Source: Glutamicibacter sp. PS
GTDB taxonomy: Bacteria > Actinomycetota > Actinomycetes > Actinomycetales > Micrococcaceae
NCBI GenBank assembly: GCA_031317595.1
Contig: JANCMB010000001.1
Location: 2,793,610 to 2,857,609 of the forward strand
Direction of reading: 5' to 3'
DNA: 64,000 bases
In this document: positions 53,244 through 61,869 of the stretch, in pieces
Numbering within the stretch: position 1 is the first letter of the stretch
Layout: each line of letters begins with the position of its first letter
Translations under genes and position numbers: made by a program
Notes under the pieces: generated by a model
What the model was told of the DNA's origin: nothing
Databases searched by the model: none
The model's input: only the letters and a program-made list of their open reading frames with translations

Positions 53244-53368
53244 TTTTTGGCCCCTGCGTCCTCGCGCTTCCAACCGCGGCTCACCCAAAGGAACGCCCCG
53301 GTGTAAATCACCCACAGCATGGGGACTCCGATAATCACCACGGTGGTAAACGTTGGCAGTCCGAACAT
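53240..53368 (-). CDS. Small (42-aa) membrane protein preceding the SSS symporter
   Basis: ATG at 53368 preceded by GAGGAG at ten bases, ending in TGA that overlaps the symporter start (ATGA). Reads MFGLPTFTTVVIIGVPMLWV then IYTGAFLWVSRGWKREDAGAKK: one or two hydrophobic segments and a basic, Lys-rich tail. Small partner proteins are common in SSS operons (for example DUF997/YhdT and DUF4212 types). Good translation signals and coupling make it a real gene even though it is short. Confidence 0.75.
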   Translation of the reverse strand: MFGLPTFTTVVIIGVPMLWVIYTGAFLWVSRGWKREDAGAKK

Positions 53369-53388
53369 CTCAGCTAGTCTCCTCTGTC

Positions 53389-53401
53389 ATACAGAATGTA
53401 T
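53389..53401. promoter_or_regulatory. Candidate operator in the symporter-PucR intergenic region
   Basis: ATACAGAATGTAT is a palindrome (ATACA/TGTAT with a 3-base centre) midway between two divergent genes. The adjacent GTGAGTCAGATCAC is a second imperfect dyad. Likely sites for PucR, but not proven. Confidence 0.35.
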
Positions 53402-53466
53402 CGTGTGAGTCAGATCACTCGATCGGCTTTGACTGCTAGCTTTCCACATCTGAGAGGACGTCAACA

Positions 53467-55062
53467 GTGACATATGGACGGAATTTCACTAATTTCCATA
53501 CAGATTGTCCGGAACAGTCGCCACTCACGATTTCCGAGCTACTGACTTTTCCCGCAGTGCTGGCTGGAAACCCTCAGGTGTTCGCTCAGGAGTCTGGACT
53601 GGAACGACGCATTCAATGGGCTCATGTTCTAGAGACCGTGGACGCGAGCAGTCACCTGCGAGGTCACGAATTAGTGCTAACCACTGGAATCGCGTGGGGA
53701 ACCGGCATAAATTTCAGAATGTTCGTTGCCGAACTACTTGAACGGCACTGCCCGGGACTCGTGCTGGAGCTCGGTAACGCGGTTCCGCAGGTTCCGGCGG
53801 GCCTACTCACCGCATGCCATGAGCTCGGTTTACCGCTTATTGCGATGCATAAACCGGTAGCCTTCGTGGAGATCACCGAGGCGGTTCACCAACATCTCTT
53901 TTCTTGGCAGACGCGACGGCTAGAAGCCGGTGGCGAGGTCACCGATCACTTCACTGAGCTCATGCAGGTTGGTACCCCAGCGGATTCGGTGCTCGATCAT
54001 TGCGCCCGCATGCTCGGCAGCACCGTGGTGCTTGAAGATTCCGGGTATAACGTTGTCCACTATTGCTCTTCAGGTGACTTGCCCAAAGGATTCTTTGAAG
54101 ATTGGCAGGACCATTCAGCCGCTCAACACCGTCGGGGCAATCCGGAGCGCTATGCGGTCCCGGTGGTAGTACGTGGCAAACGGTTTGGCACACTACTTTG
54201 CCCCGCCGAGGCCGAGCACCCCGCTGGGGTAAACCATGTACTAACCATGGCGGCCAGCGCCCTCGGCACCGATTTGCTCTACCGCCCAGGCCCCCTGCTG
54301 TGGAAGTTGGGGACCGCCAATCGGCTACTCGATCGCCTCCTCAATCATCGAGAACCCGATATGGAACGGTTACACACCGAATTCGAATCCGTGGGGTTCG
54401 CTACGCGCGGCCGATACCTCAGGGGCTTCGCGGTTCAGGTGGCTACCACGGCCGATCCCCAGGAAGCACTTACCGAGCTCAATGATCTGTGGCGCGCTGG
54501 CGGCATGGTGCTCGGCGGTAGCGCGCCAGGAGCACCGCAAGTGCTTTTTGGCCTGTACTCCAGTGAAGAGCGCGCTCATCCGCAGACACTCAGCGATCGC
54601 TGCGATCCTCCACTCTATGTGGGATCTGTGGCCACCGATCTGCCCAAAGCATCGGTCTCCCTCGCACAAGCCTTGGCCGGTCACGAACTGGAATTGCCTG
54701 GCACCGGAAAAGTACGCCAAGTTGCCGACGACCCGCTCGCGTTGTTGGTGCATGAGCTGCGCCACGAACCAGCCATCCAGCGGTTACCGCAGCAACACCT
54801 TGAACCGCTCTTGACTCTGAACCCCGCGCGAAGAGATGACTATATTCGCGTCCTGGAGTCCTATCTGACGCATCCGACTAATCGTTCGAAGGCCGCGGAA
54901 CATAGCCATTTATCGCGTTCAGTGTTTTATCAACGACTGGGCGATCTCGAAAAGCTTCTGCAACTGGATCTCGGTAGTAGCGCAACGCTGACCATACTAT
55001 CCCTCGCACTACACGTTTATCGGCATAGCCGTAGCACTCGTCCACGCCAGCCAGTTACGTAG
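53467..55062 (+). CDS. PucR family transcriptional regulator
   Basis: 531 aa from GTG at 53467 (AGAGGA eight bases upstream). N-terminal PucR-type sensing domain: LTISELLTFPAVLAGNPQV and RIQWAHVLETVDASSHLRGHELVLTTG (about 20-75). A GAF-like middle follows (VLDHCARMLGSTVVLEDSGYNVVHY), then the C-terminal CdaR/PucR HTH (YIRVLESYLTHPTNRSKAAEHSHLSRSVFYQRLGDLEKLL, about 460-505). Regulates the divergent SSS symporter operon, by orientation. PucR members answer to purine-catabolic or other nitrogen signals. Confidence 0.92.
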   Translation: MTYGRNFTNFHTDCPEQSPLTISELLTFPAVLAGNPQVFAQESGLERRIQWAHVLETVDASSHLRGHELVLTTGIAWGTGINFRMFVAELLERHCPGLVLELGNAVPQVPAGLLTACHELGLPLIAMHKPVAFVEITEAVHQHLFSWQTRRLEAGGEVTDHFTELMQVGTPADSVLDHCARMLGSTVVLEDSGYNVVHYCSSGDLPKGFFEDWQDHSAAQHRRGNPERYAVPVVVRGKRFGTLLCPAEAEHPAGVNHVLTMAASALGTDLLYRPGPLLWKLGTANRLLDRLLNHREPDMERLHTEFESVGFATRGRYLRGFAVQVATTADPQEALTELNDLWRAGGMVLGGSAPGAPQVLFGLYSSEERAHPQTLSDRCDPPLYVGSVATDLPKASVSLAQALAGHELELPGTGKVRQVADDPLALLVHELRHEPAIQRLPQQHLEPLLTLNPARRDDYIRVLESYLTHPTNRSKAAEHSHLSRSVFYQRLGDLEKLLQLDLGSSATLTILSLALHVYRHSRSTRPRQPVT

Positions 55063-55279
55063 CACGTCCACGAAAAAATCAGGCAGTTTGAGTACCGGGC
55101 ACGCGCGCCTAACAGTCAACCATCTGCATAGGTTGGCTTTAGCGATTCATTGCGCATCCGCGGGCTTCGCAGGTCGATGCTCGCCTGTCACGTGCTGGGT
55201 GGTGGTCAGGAATGCGCGGGGACTTCCCGCGCCATGCCTCGAGACCGGCTCCCCCGGACCTCGCCAGCCGGTACGCAGC

Positions 55280-55304
55280 GGCCGCGGACCACCGGTCCGC
55301 GGCC
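55280..55304 (+). repeat. Inverted repeat in the leader of the secreted protein gene
   Basis: GGCCGCGGAC (55280-55289) pairs with GTCCGCGGCC (55295-55304) around a 5-base loop, 30 bases before the ATG at 55335. It would fold in the 5' leader; role unknown. Confidence 0.4.
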
Positions 55305-55334
55305 ACCCACTCGTTAGCGATTGAGGAGCGAACA

Positions 55335-55667
55335 ATGAAGCGATTATTAGCCACGGCCGCCGTTGCCGCACTTTCGGTACTCGGTGCCGTAGCCCCAGCC
55401 AGTGCCGCACCGCCTGCCGGGGCCGTCTGCCCAGGCTGGGACACCGGACACCTTGGCGCCGGCGGTGCCACTTCAACCACCATCACGGCTCCGGATGGAA
55501 TGGTGATCACCGGAGTCTGCGTCAAGGCGGGCTCTGCACAGCAGGGTAACGGACCGGAAATTACCTATTACGACCCAGGGGTGACCAGCGTGACGATCTG
55601 GCACTCTTCGGGCAAGCAAATCTCGCACTATTCGGTGATGTACTCGGAGGGCGGTCCAAGCAGCTAG
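55335..55667 (+). CDS. Small secreted protein
   Basis: 110 aa from ATG at 55335 (GAGGAG six bases upstream; the longer frame to 55212 has no such signal). Signal peptide MKRLLATAAVAALSVLGAVAPASA, cleaved before APP. Mature part has two Cys (VCPGW and GVCVKAG) and repeated Thr/Gly strands, resembling a small beta-sandwich. Family not recognised. Single transcription unit, ended by the hairpin at 55695-55727. Confidence 0.8.
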   Translation: MKRLLATAAVAALSVLGAVAPASAAPPAGAVCPGWDTGHLGAGGATSTTITAPDGMVITGVCVKAGSAQQGNGPEITYYDPGVTSVTIWHSSGKQISHYSVMYSEGGPSS

Positions 55668-55694
55668 GATCACTTCGAGTTCCTCCAAGCTACA

Positions 55695-55727
55695 GGTTCC
55701 CGGGCGCGCGGCACCCGGGAACCTTTT
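55695..55727 (+). terminator. Rho-independent terminator
   Basis: GGTTCCCGGG / CCCGGGAACC (10 bp, 9-base loop) followed by TTTT. Lies 27 bases after the secreted protein stop. Confidence 0.8.
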
Positions 55728-55788
55728 GTGTAGGTATCGCGCCCGATGCGCCCGGAATACGGACCCACCAGGCAGCGTTGTGGCAGTC

Positions 55789-56814
55789 ATGACTACGCTT
55801 GAACTCGGCCTTGACACCTTTGGAGGCGTAACCGTCGACGCACACGGCGAACCCCTCCCACATCCGCGGGTGATCCGCAATCTCGTCGAGGACGCGGCGC
55901 TCGCCGACGAACTCGGTCTGGACTTCTTCGGTGTCGGGGAACATCATCGCCCCGACTTCGCTGTCTCGAGCCCCGAGATGGTGCTGGCCGCGATCGCCTC
56001 CCGCACCCAGCGCATCCGCCTCGGCTCAGCCGTCACGGTGCTCAGCTCGGACGACCCCGTACGGGTGTTCCAGCGCTTCGCGACCCTCGATGCCGTTTCC
56101 GAGGGTCGCGCGGAAATCGTCGCCGGGCGAGGGTCTTTCACCGAATCGTTTCCGCTGTTCGGCTACGACCTGTCGGACTACGAGCTACTATTCGAGGAAA
56201 AGCTGACTCTATTGGTGCGGCTATTAGAAGAGCAACCCGTGAGCTTCAGCGGCAGCACTCGGTCGGCCCTAAAGAACCAGCGCGTCTATCCGTCCACCGA
56301 AAATGGGCTACGCGCCTGGGTGGGCGTGGGAGGTAGCCCCGACTCGGTGGTGCGCACCGCAAGACACGGGCTTGGACTGTTTCTGGCGATTATTGGTGGA
56401 CCCGCCGCACGCTTCACCCCGTATATTGACCTGTTCCACCGCTCGCAGGAGGAGTTTGGCACCGCCGGGCAGCCGATTGCCGTGCATTCGCCCGGCTTTA
56501 TCGCCGAGACCGATGCCGAGGCTCGCGAAATCACCTACCAAGGTTGGATGGACATGCGCACTCGCATGGGCCGCGAGCGTGGCTGGCCCGCCCCTCAGTC
56601 CGGCGATTTCGACCGCGAGATTGACAGCGGGGCCCTATACATCGGTAGCCCTGAAACGGTGGCCCGCAAGATCGCCTCAACCGTGCGCACGCTGGGCATC
56701 GACCGATTCGATCTGAAATACGACCAAGCGCAACTACGGCACGGCGACCTGTCGCGCTCTATCGAGCTCTACGGCTCGCAAGTGATGCCCCTGGTCCGCG
56801 ACATGCTCGCCTGA
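55789..56814 (+). CDS. LLM class flavin-dependent oxidoreductase
   Basis: 341 aa from ATG at 55789 (MTTLELGLDTFGGV); the frame to 55726 would place the terminator hairpin in the coding region. Luciferase-like TIM barrel: LGLDFFGVGEHHRPDFAVSSPEMVLAAIASRTQRIRLGSAVTVLSSDDPVRVFQRFATLD is the family opening. It belongs to the FMN-dependent monooxygenase group with YtlD/YtmO-like members, from the EHHRPDFAVSSP block. Followed 120 bp later by an OYE-family gene, probably a second transcription start. Confidence 0.9.
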   Translation: MTTLELGLDTFGGVTVDAHGEPLPHPRVIRNLVEDAALADELGLDFFGVGEHHRPDFAVSSPEMVLAAIASRTQRIRLGSAVTVLSSDDPVRVFQRFATLDAVSEGRAEIVAGRGSFTESFPLFGYDLSDYELLFEEKLTLLVRLLEEQPVSFSGSTRSALKNQRVYPSTENGLRAWVGVGGSPDSVVRTARHGLGLFLAIIGGPAARFTPYIDLFHRSQEEFGTAGQPIAVHSPGFIAETDAEAREITYQGWMDMRTRMGRERGWPAPQSGDFDREIDSGALYIGSPETVARKIASTVRTLGIDRFDLKYDQAQLRHGDLSRSIELYGSQVMPLVRDMLA

Positions 56815-56934
56815 CCGGCCTACCAAACGAAGGAATAGCCGCAACAACTCCAGCGTTGCCCGGCATGTACCCATCGACAAAGTGCGCAGCGCATCGCATC
56901 CCATCGCACTGCGCGCCATGAGGAAAGGAACACC

Positions 56935-58032
56935 TTGACGAACACCACGACCCAGGATTTGTTCTCCGAAATCTCGTTCGGTTCCCTGAGACTGCCGAAC
57001 AAGCTGGTGATGGCTCCGCTGACCCGTCTGCGCGCCGATGAACGCGGCGTACCAACCGACATTATGGTCGAGCACTATGCGCAGCGCGCTTCGCTGGGAC
57101 TGATCGTCACCGAGGGCACCTGGCCGACCATCGAGGGGCGCACCTGGATCGGCCAACCAGGCATTGAGGCCGAGGAGCATGTAGCTGGTTGGCGGAGGGT
57201 GTCCGACGCGGTGCATGCCGCCGGTGGTCGCATCTTCATGCAGATCATGCACGGTGGCCGCATTTCGCACGAGTTGCTCACCGGTACCGGACGGATCGTG
57301 GCACCCAGCGCTCTGGCCGCACCAGATCCGATCCGCACCCCCGAGGGCAAAGCCGACGCGCCGGTACCCCATGCATTGCAGGTCGAAGAAATCACCGAGG
57401 TAATCGCTGGGTTCGTAAAAGCCGCGCAAAACGCGATTGACGCTGGCATGGATGGAGTGCAGATCCACGGCGCCAACGGTTACCTGCTGCACCAGTTCAC
57501 ATCACCCGCCTCGAACGTGCGCACCGACGGTTACGGAGGGTCCCCGGAGAACCGGGCCCGTCTGAGTATCGAGGTGGCCCGCGCGGTGTCCGAGGCCATC
57601 GGCGGCGAACGCACGAGCATCCGCCTCTCACCGCAACACAATATCCAAGGTGCGCTAGAAACCGACGACTCGGATGCGCTGGCCACCTATGAGGCCTTGG
57701 CCTCCGGCCTAGCCCCGTTGAGCCTGGCCTTCGTGGACGTACTCAGCGCGGATCCCGCCGGTGAACTGGTACAGTCGGCGCGTCGCCTGGCCCAGGCACC
57801 GCTCGTGGTGAACACCGGATTCTCGGAACAAACTACCCGCACTCAGGCCAGCGAACTGCTCAAGTCCGGCGCCGCGGATGCGGTGGCAGTGGGTCGCGCG
57901 GCCATCGCGAACCCGGATCTGGTGCATCGCTGGAGCCAAGATCTCGAGGAGAACACCGCGGATCCCGCGACGTTCTACACCGGCGACCACGTGGGATACA
58001 CCGACTATCCCAGCTTGGCTGATCTCAACTAG
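56935..58032 (+). CDS. Old yellow enzyme family alkene reductase
   Basis: 365 aa, TTG start at 56935 with AAAGGA six to seven bases upstream. FMN-containing TIM barrel that reduces activated C=C bonds with NAD(P)H. Motifs: MAPLTRLRA, YAQRASLGLIVTEGTW, QIMHGGRISH, GVQIHGANGYLLHQFTSPASNVRTDGYGGSPENRARL with the active-site His/Asn. Resembles the NemA (N-ethylmaleimide reductase) class. Ended by the hairpin at 58044. Confidence 0.94.
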   Translation: MTNTTTQDLFSEISFGSLRLPNKLVMAPLTRLRADERGVPTDIMVEHYAQRASLGLIVTEGTWPTIEGRTWIGQPGIEAEEHVAGWRRVSDAVHAAGGRIFMQIMHGGRISHELLTGTGRIVAPSALAAPDPIRTPEGKADAPVPHALQVEEITEVIAGFVKAAQNAIDAGMDGVQIHGANGYLLHQFTSPASNVRTDGYGGSPENRARLSIEVARAVSEAIGGERTSIRLSPQHNIQGALETDDSDALATYEALASGLAPLSLAFVDVLSADPAGELVQSARRLAQAPLVVNTGFSEQTTRTQASELLKSGAADAVAVGRAAIANPDLVHRWSQDLEENTADPATFYTGDHVGYTDYPSLADLN

Positions 58033-58043
58033 CGAGCCGCACG

Positions 58044-58115
58044 CAGCCGCCGCGCTGCTCGCAGAGCGGGCGTCGCGGCGGCTGGACCACTTTTGGGCTT
58101 TTTTCACAGCCCAAA
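58044..58115 (+). terminator. Tandem hairpins after the OYE gene
   Basis: CAGCCGCCGCG (58044-58054) is the exact complement of CGCGGCGGCTG (58074-58084). A second small hairpin (TTTGGGC...GCCCAAA) with a TTTTTT run follows at about 58095-58115. Together they form a strong termination signal. Confidence 0.7.
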
Positions 58116-58254
58116 GCCGATAATCGGGTAATTATCATTGACCCCTTTCGAGTGGATTCGTAACCTGAGTCACATACACTTTGGAATTCTGATTCCATAA
58201 AGCGAAATCAGAAGGCCGCTTAGGTGCCCCTCCGCCACCCGAAAGTTTGGTCCC

Positions 58255-59688
58255 ATGTCTACCCCACCCCCGGATACTCATCGCGCCGCAGCCCGTAGCA
58301 AGATGCCGCTTGCCGAGCAGATCGAAACCACCTACCAGCGAATCGGCGTCACCAGCGCCCACCGCCAAATCGTCTTCATGATCTTGCTCGGCGTCTTCTT
58401 CGATGCCCTTGAGCAGAATGCCGTGGGCATCACCGGCCCCATCCTGCGCGAATCTTGGGGACTCGACGCCTCCGGCATCGGTTTCCTCAACACCATGACC
58501 TTCACCGCCACGGCGCTGGGTCGCGTGGCTACCGGGTTGATCGTCGACCGCTTCGGCCGGCGCAATATGCTCACCGTCAACCTGCTGATCTTCGCCGTCG
58601 GTTCATTGCTCTGCGCCTTCGCCCCGAACTACGGCGTGCTCGCCGCAGGGCGTTTCATCGTCGGCTTCGGCTTAGGCGGCGAGATCGCCGTGGCCGTGAT
58701 CATGATGGCGGAGTTCTTCTCCGCCAAACACCGCGGCACCGCAGTGGGCCTAATCAACGTGACAGCCGCAGGGCTGGGCAACATGCTGGCGCCAGCCTTC
58801 GGCATCTTGGTCTTTACCCTCATCGACGGACCGGATAAGTGGCGCTGGGTCTTCGGCCTGCTCTTCCTGCCCGCCATTCTGGTGCTCTGGTTCCGCCGCT
58901 ACGTGCCCGAAACCCCACGATATCTAGCGGCCACCGGGCAGATCGACAAAGCCAACGAGGTGCTAGGACGGCTAGCCACCGGCAAGCTGGCCGGCCCCGC
59001 GCCCACCACCGAGCAGTACATCGCCTCGCCCGAATTAGCCGCCGCGGCGGGCGTCGCCTCGGCAGGCAACAGTTGGCGGAAGGTCTTCACCCGCAAGCTG
59101 CTGCCACGCACTAGCCTGTTGGTGATCGCCGTGGGCATGTCCTACGCCGCACAGATCTCTATGCTCACGCTGATGCCGATGATTCTGGTCGCCCAGGGCT
59201 ACGCGGTGAACACCTCGCTGTGGTTCACCCTGCTAATGCAGGCCGGTTCGTTGCTCGGCGCGATCAGCGCCTCGGTGGTGGCGAACAGATTCCCGCGCAA
59301 GCTCGTGCTCACCGTGGCCGCAGCCCTGGGCTGCTTCTCGGGTCTGGCCATCGCGCTGCTGGGCAGTAACATCCTTTTCGTGCTGATCTTCGGCGTCATC
59401 TTCAACTACTCGATCATCGTGCTGAACACGACCATCTGGCTCTTCGCCCCGGAGCAGTACCCGACCAAGGTGCGCGGCTTCGGCACCTCGATCATTCTGG
59501 CGGCCGGCTCGCTCTCCGGCGGCCTGTTCCCGCTGGTTACCGGCGCGGTTTTCGACGCCGGCGGACTGACCGCGATGTTCTCGGTGATGGCCGGGCTGTT
59601 CGTCATCTTGGCCATCAGCGTGCAGTTCGTGCCCGAGACCTTCGGCAAGCCCCTCGAGGAGGATAACGATGCCATCTACGGGCACTGA
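58255..59688 (+). CDS. MFS transporter (sugar/aromatic-acid porter type)
   Basis: 477 aa with about 12 membrane segments. Motif A in GLIVDRFGRRNMLTVNLL, then GFGLGGEIAVAVIMMAEFF, the central loop PETPRYLAATGQ, and the final PETFGKPLEED tail as in the sugar porter/AAHS families. The end overlaps the next gene by 20 bp, so it is co-transcribed and coupled with the racemase-like gene. Imports a substrate for that gene and possibly for the amidohydrolase group at the right edge. Confidence 0.88.
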   Translation: MSTPPPDTHRAAARSKMPLAEQIETTYQRIGVTSAHRQIVFMILLGVFFDALEQNAVGITGPILRESWGLDASGIGFLNTMTFTATALGRVATGLIVDRFGRRNMLTVNLLIFAVGSLLCAFAPNYGVLAAGRFIVGFGLGGEIAVAVIMMAEFFSAKHRGTAVGLINVTAAGLGNMLAPAFGILVFTLIDGPDKWRWVFGLLFLPAILVLWFRRYVPETPRYLAATGQIDKANEVLGRLATGKLAGPAPTTEQYIASPELAAAAGVASAGNSWRKVFTRKLLPRTSLLVIAVGMSYAAQISMLTLMPMILVAQGYAVNTSLWFTLLMQAGSLLGAISASVVANRFPRKLVLTVAAALGCFSGLAIALLGSNILFVLIFGVIFNYSIIVLNTTIWLFAPEQYPTKVRGFGTSIILAAGSLSGGLFPLVTGAVFDAGGLTAMFSVMAGLFVILAISVQFVPETFGKPLEEDNDAIYGH

Positions 59689-60352
59689 GCGCCGCGCAGC
59701 CAGCATCGTGCTGGTCAACCCGAATACGAACGAGGCCACCACGGCCATGATGGCCGACTTGGGCAGAGCCAGCCTCGCCGAGCATCCAGCGGCCACGGTC
59801 CACGGGGTCACCGTGCGGCGCGGGCCTGCGATGATCATCGATCCGGCGGCGCTGGCCGACTCCGCGCAGGCGGTCATCGAGCGGATCGCCGCGCTGGATG
59901 CCGCGGCCGTGGATGCCGTGGTCGTCTCGGCCATCGGGGATCCGGGGCGCGACGAGCTGGAGGTCCGGCTCCCGGTCCCGGTGGTCGGAATCGGCCAGGC
60001 GGCCATCCTCGAGGCCGCGGCCGACGGGCGGAAGTTCGCGATGGCCACCACCACGCACGAGCTGGCCGGGTCGCTGAGCGCATTGGTCGAGCACTACGGA
60101 TGCTCGGCGACCTTCCACGGAGTCTTCCTCACCCGCAGCGCCCCGCTGGAGCTGGCCGCGGATCCGGACGAGCAGGAGGCCCAGCTGCGCGAGGCCACCG
60201 AGGCCGCGGTGGCGGCCGGTGCCGAGGCGGTCATCATCGCCGGCGGGCCGTTGAGCGAAACCGCGCGCCGGCTGCGGGAAACCAGCAGCGCGGTGATCAT
60301 TGAACCAATCCCGGCAGCCATCGCCCGCGTCCAGCGGCTGCTGGCGCGCTGA
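59669..60352 (+). CDS. Asp/Glu/hydantoin racemase-family protein lacking the catalytic cysteines
   Basis: 227 aa. Family marks: IVLVNPNTNEATT at the start, VDAVVVSAIGDPGRDEL in the place of the ACFGDPG motif, and EAVIIAGGPLSE near the C-terminus. The two catalytic Cys of hydantoin/Asp-Glu racemases are replaced by Ala (about 88) and Gly (about 192); the only Cys is in HYGCSA. It is therefore probably not a cofactor-free racemase in the standard way. It may be an isomerase, decarboxylase or lyase using other residues. Coupled to the MFS gene; a 16-bp hairpin follows the stop. Confidence 0.82.
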   Translation: MPSTGTERRAASIVLVNPNTNEATTAMMADLGRASLAEHPAATVHGVTVRRGPAMIIDPAALADSAQAVIERIAALDAAAVDAVVVSAIGDPGRDELEVRLPVPVVGIGQAAILEAAADGRKFAMATTTHELAGSLSALVEHYGCSATFHGVFLTRSAPLELAADPDEQEAQLREATEAAVAAGAEAVIIAGGPLSETARRLRETSSAVIIEPIPAAIARVQRLLAR

Positions 60353-60356
60353 GAAG

Positions 60357-60395
60357 CGCCGGTGCCCGGCACCTTGTCCGTGCCGGGCACCGGCG
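60357..60395 (+). terminator. Hairpin terminator after the racemase-like gene
   Basis: CGCCGGTGCCCGGCAC (60357-60372) pairs perfectly with GTGCCGGGCACCGGCG (60380-60395) around a 7-base loop. Confidence 0.75.
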
Positions 60396-60399
60396 TTCC

Positions 60400-60597
60400 G
60401 CTGCAGCGCCATCGTGCGAGAAGGTGCGCGCCCTTTTTGTTGGTAGGTGGCGCCGTCGCCACCGCATGCCCTTCGTCAACCAAGGTGCGCATGGCAACAC
60501 GCAAGGCGGGAATGCTTCGGCCTGTTTCCTCGGCAATCTGGGCCAACTTCGTCGGATTGGAGCGCCCCAGGCTGCCCAGCACCGACTCTCCTCGTGC
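60400..60597 (-). pseudogene. Remnant of an HTH-containing gene
   Basis: Minus-strand frame reads RGESVLGSLGRSNPTKLAQ then IAEETGRSIPALRVAMRTLV and DEGHAVATAPPT, which looks like a winged HTH of a regulator. It has no start of its own, is in a different frame from the amidohydrolase fragment directly upstream and runs into a terminator hairpin. Interpreted as a fragment joined by deletion or rearrangement. Confidence 0.4.
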
Positions 60598-60884
60598 GGA
60601 CCGATGTGGGTGCCGGAGAGGTCCAGGACGAAGTAGTCCGCCTTCGCCCCCGGGATCAGCCGGCTCAGGCCCTCGCGGCCCAGCGCCTCGGCCGGCTCCA
60701 GAGTGGCGGCACGGAACAGGTTACGCCCCTGCGCACTGGTGACCGAGTCGGACCCTACTACTGCAGGCCCGGCGTAGCTGCGGCCAACGAAGAACACAGT
60801 TCCGTCCTCATGCACCAGCTCGCCCTGAGGCCAGATGCGCTGGTAGCCGCTCTCATAGCCGGATAGCAAATGCCGCGCGGACAC
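60598..60884 (-). pseudogene. Internally deleted amidohydrolase relic
   Basis: Starts at GTG 60884 with a plausible N-terminus (SARHLLSGYESGYQRIWPQG, then GTVFFVGRSYAGPA) and then jumps at about 60750 to VTSAQGRNLFRAATLEPAEA and ADYFVLDLSGTHIGPH. The second part is nearly the same as residues in the middle of the amidohydrolase at the right edge (SLTSAQGRDLFRAATLEPAEA, ADYFVLDLNGSHIGPH). The relic therefore keeps the front and one late block of a paralogue and has lost the barrel between. No functional enzyme is expected. Confidence 0.7.
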
Positions 60885-61246
60885 AAATTACCTGCTCCGC
60901 TCACCGCACTTCGAAAATAGTGGAATTCCGTGATGCCGTCTTTCACGCGCCGCAAACCAGCCAGCCGCATCACAATCCGCTTCGGTTTACCGAAAATTAG
61001 CGACGCCGATCAAACACGCCCGAACTGTGTCGCCGCGGGACCACACCGTGACGCCCTGAACGATTCATCCGCTACTTGTTCAAAAACTACAGCTTTCACC
61101 CGACACCTTGCTGGCGCCACGAACTTCAGGCAATTAAATACAGTGATTCATTGAAGATCAGCCAGGAGCGCTGATTTTATTTTGCATTAGGTAGATTTAT
61201 GCATAGTATATCCATTAACTGTTGCAGATAATGACTAGGATTCGCA
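60885..61246. other. Intergenic region, no gene seen
   Basis: About 360 bases, A+T-rich from about 61120 on. Probably holds divergent promoters of the relic and of the secreted-protein gene; no clear motif was found. Confidence 0.45.
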
Positions 61247-61858
61247 TTGAGAAAATCTGTTAGACGTGCTCTGGCTAGCGTCATCATCGTGGTATTCACT
61301 GCAACTGCGCCTGCCTACGCGGATGTCAACTCCCTCTCTTCTTCACACACCGCAAGCGAGCGGCATGCAATTGGCCAAGTTCGCCCCGACACGTTCACCA
61401 CGACCCCCGGAGAGCCGGCCCGCGGGTCTGTCACCTATTATCGGTATGACGTGATCAATCTGAAGAAAACGAAGAATTGGACAAATACGAAGAAGCAGCT
61501 GGGCGCCTGCAAAGTTTCTAAAGGCGTTGGTGGCAGTTGCACTATTAGTCAGGGCTACTCTGTAGGGACGGATGTCTCAGTAAGCCTCGGTGCGAATGTT
61601 AAGGATATTGCCGCATCCGTTGGCTTCAATATTCACTATTCTGCAAACGGGTCGGTTTCGTGGACATCCCCGGCAATCAGCAAAAAGTCTTCAGTAACTT
61701 ACAAGGCCTATTCCATTGGCACGAAGGCGACCTACCAAATTAGAAAGATGAAGGGCGTCAAGACTCTGGGGCAAAAAAAGACTCGCTGGACTACAGTGGG
61801 GACTTCAGGGACGCTGACAGCGTTTTCCCCTAATGTTGGTTTTGACATAAAGAAATAG
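61247..61858 (+). CDS. Secreted beta-rich protein of unknown function
   Basis: 203 aa, TTG start at 61247 preceded by TAGGAT. Signal peptide (RKSVRRALASVIIVVFTATAPAYA, cleaved before DVN). The mature part is Ser/Thr/Lys-rich with alternating strands: GYSVGTDVSVSLGANVKDI, GFNIHYSANGSVSWT, SVTYKAYSIGTKATYQIRK. This alternation is typical of extended beta-sheets, such as pore-forming or fibre proteins, but no family can be named. Two Cys (GACKVS and GSCTIS) may form a disulphide. Lower G+C than neighbours. Followed 11 bp later by a small membrane protein. Confidence 0.75.
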   Translation: MRKSVRRALASVIIVVFTATAPAYADVNSLSSSHTASERHAIGQVRPDTFTTTPGEPARGSVTYYRYDVINLKKTKNWTNTKKQLGACKVSKGVGGSCTISQGYSVGTDVSVSLGANVKDIAASVGFNIHYSANGSVSWTSPAISKKSSVTYKAYSIGTKATYQIRKMKGVKTLGQKKTRWTTVGTSGTLTAFSPNVGFDIKK

Positions 61859-61869
61859 GAAAGAACCAA

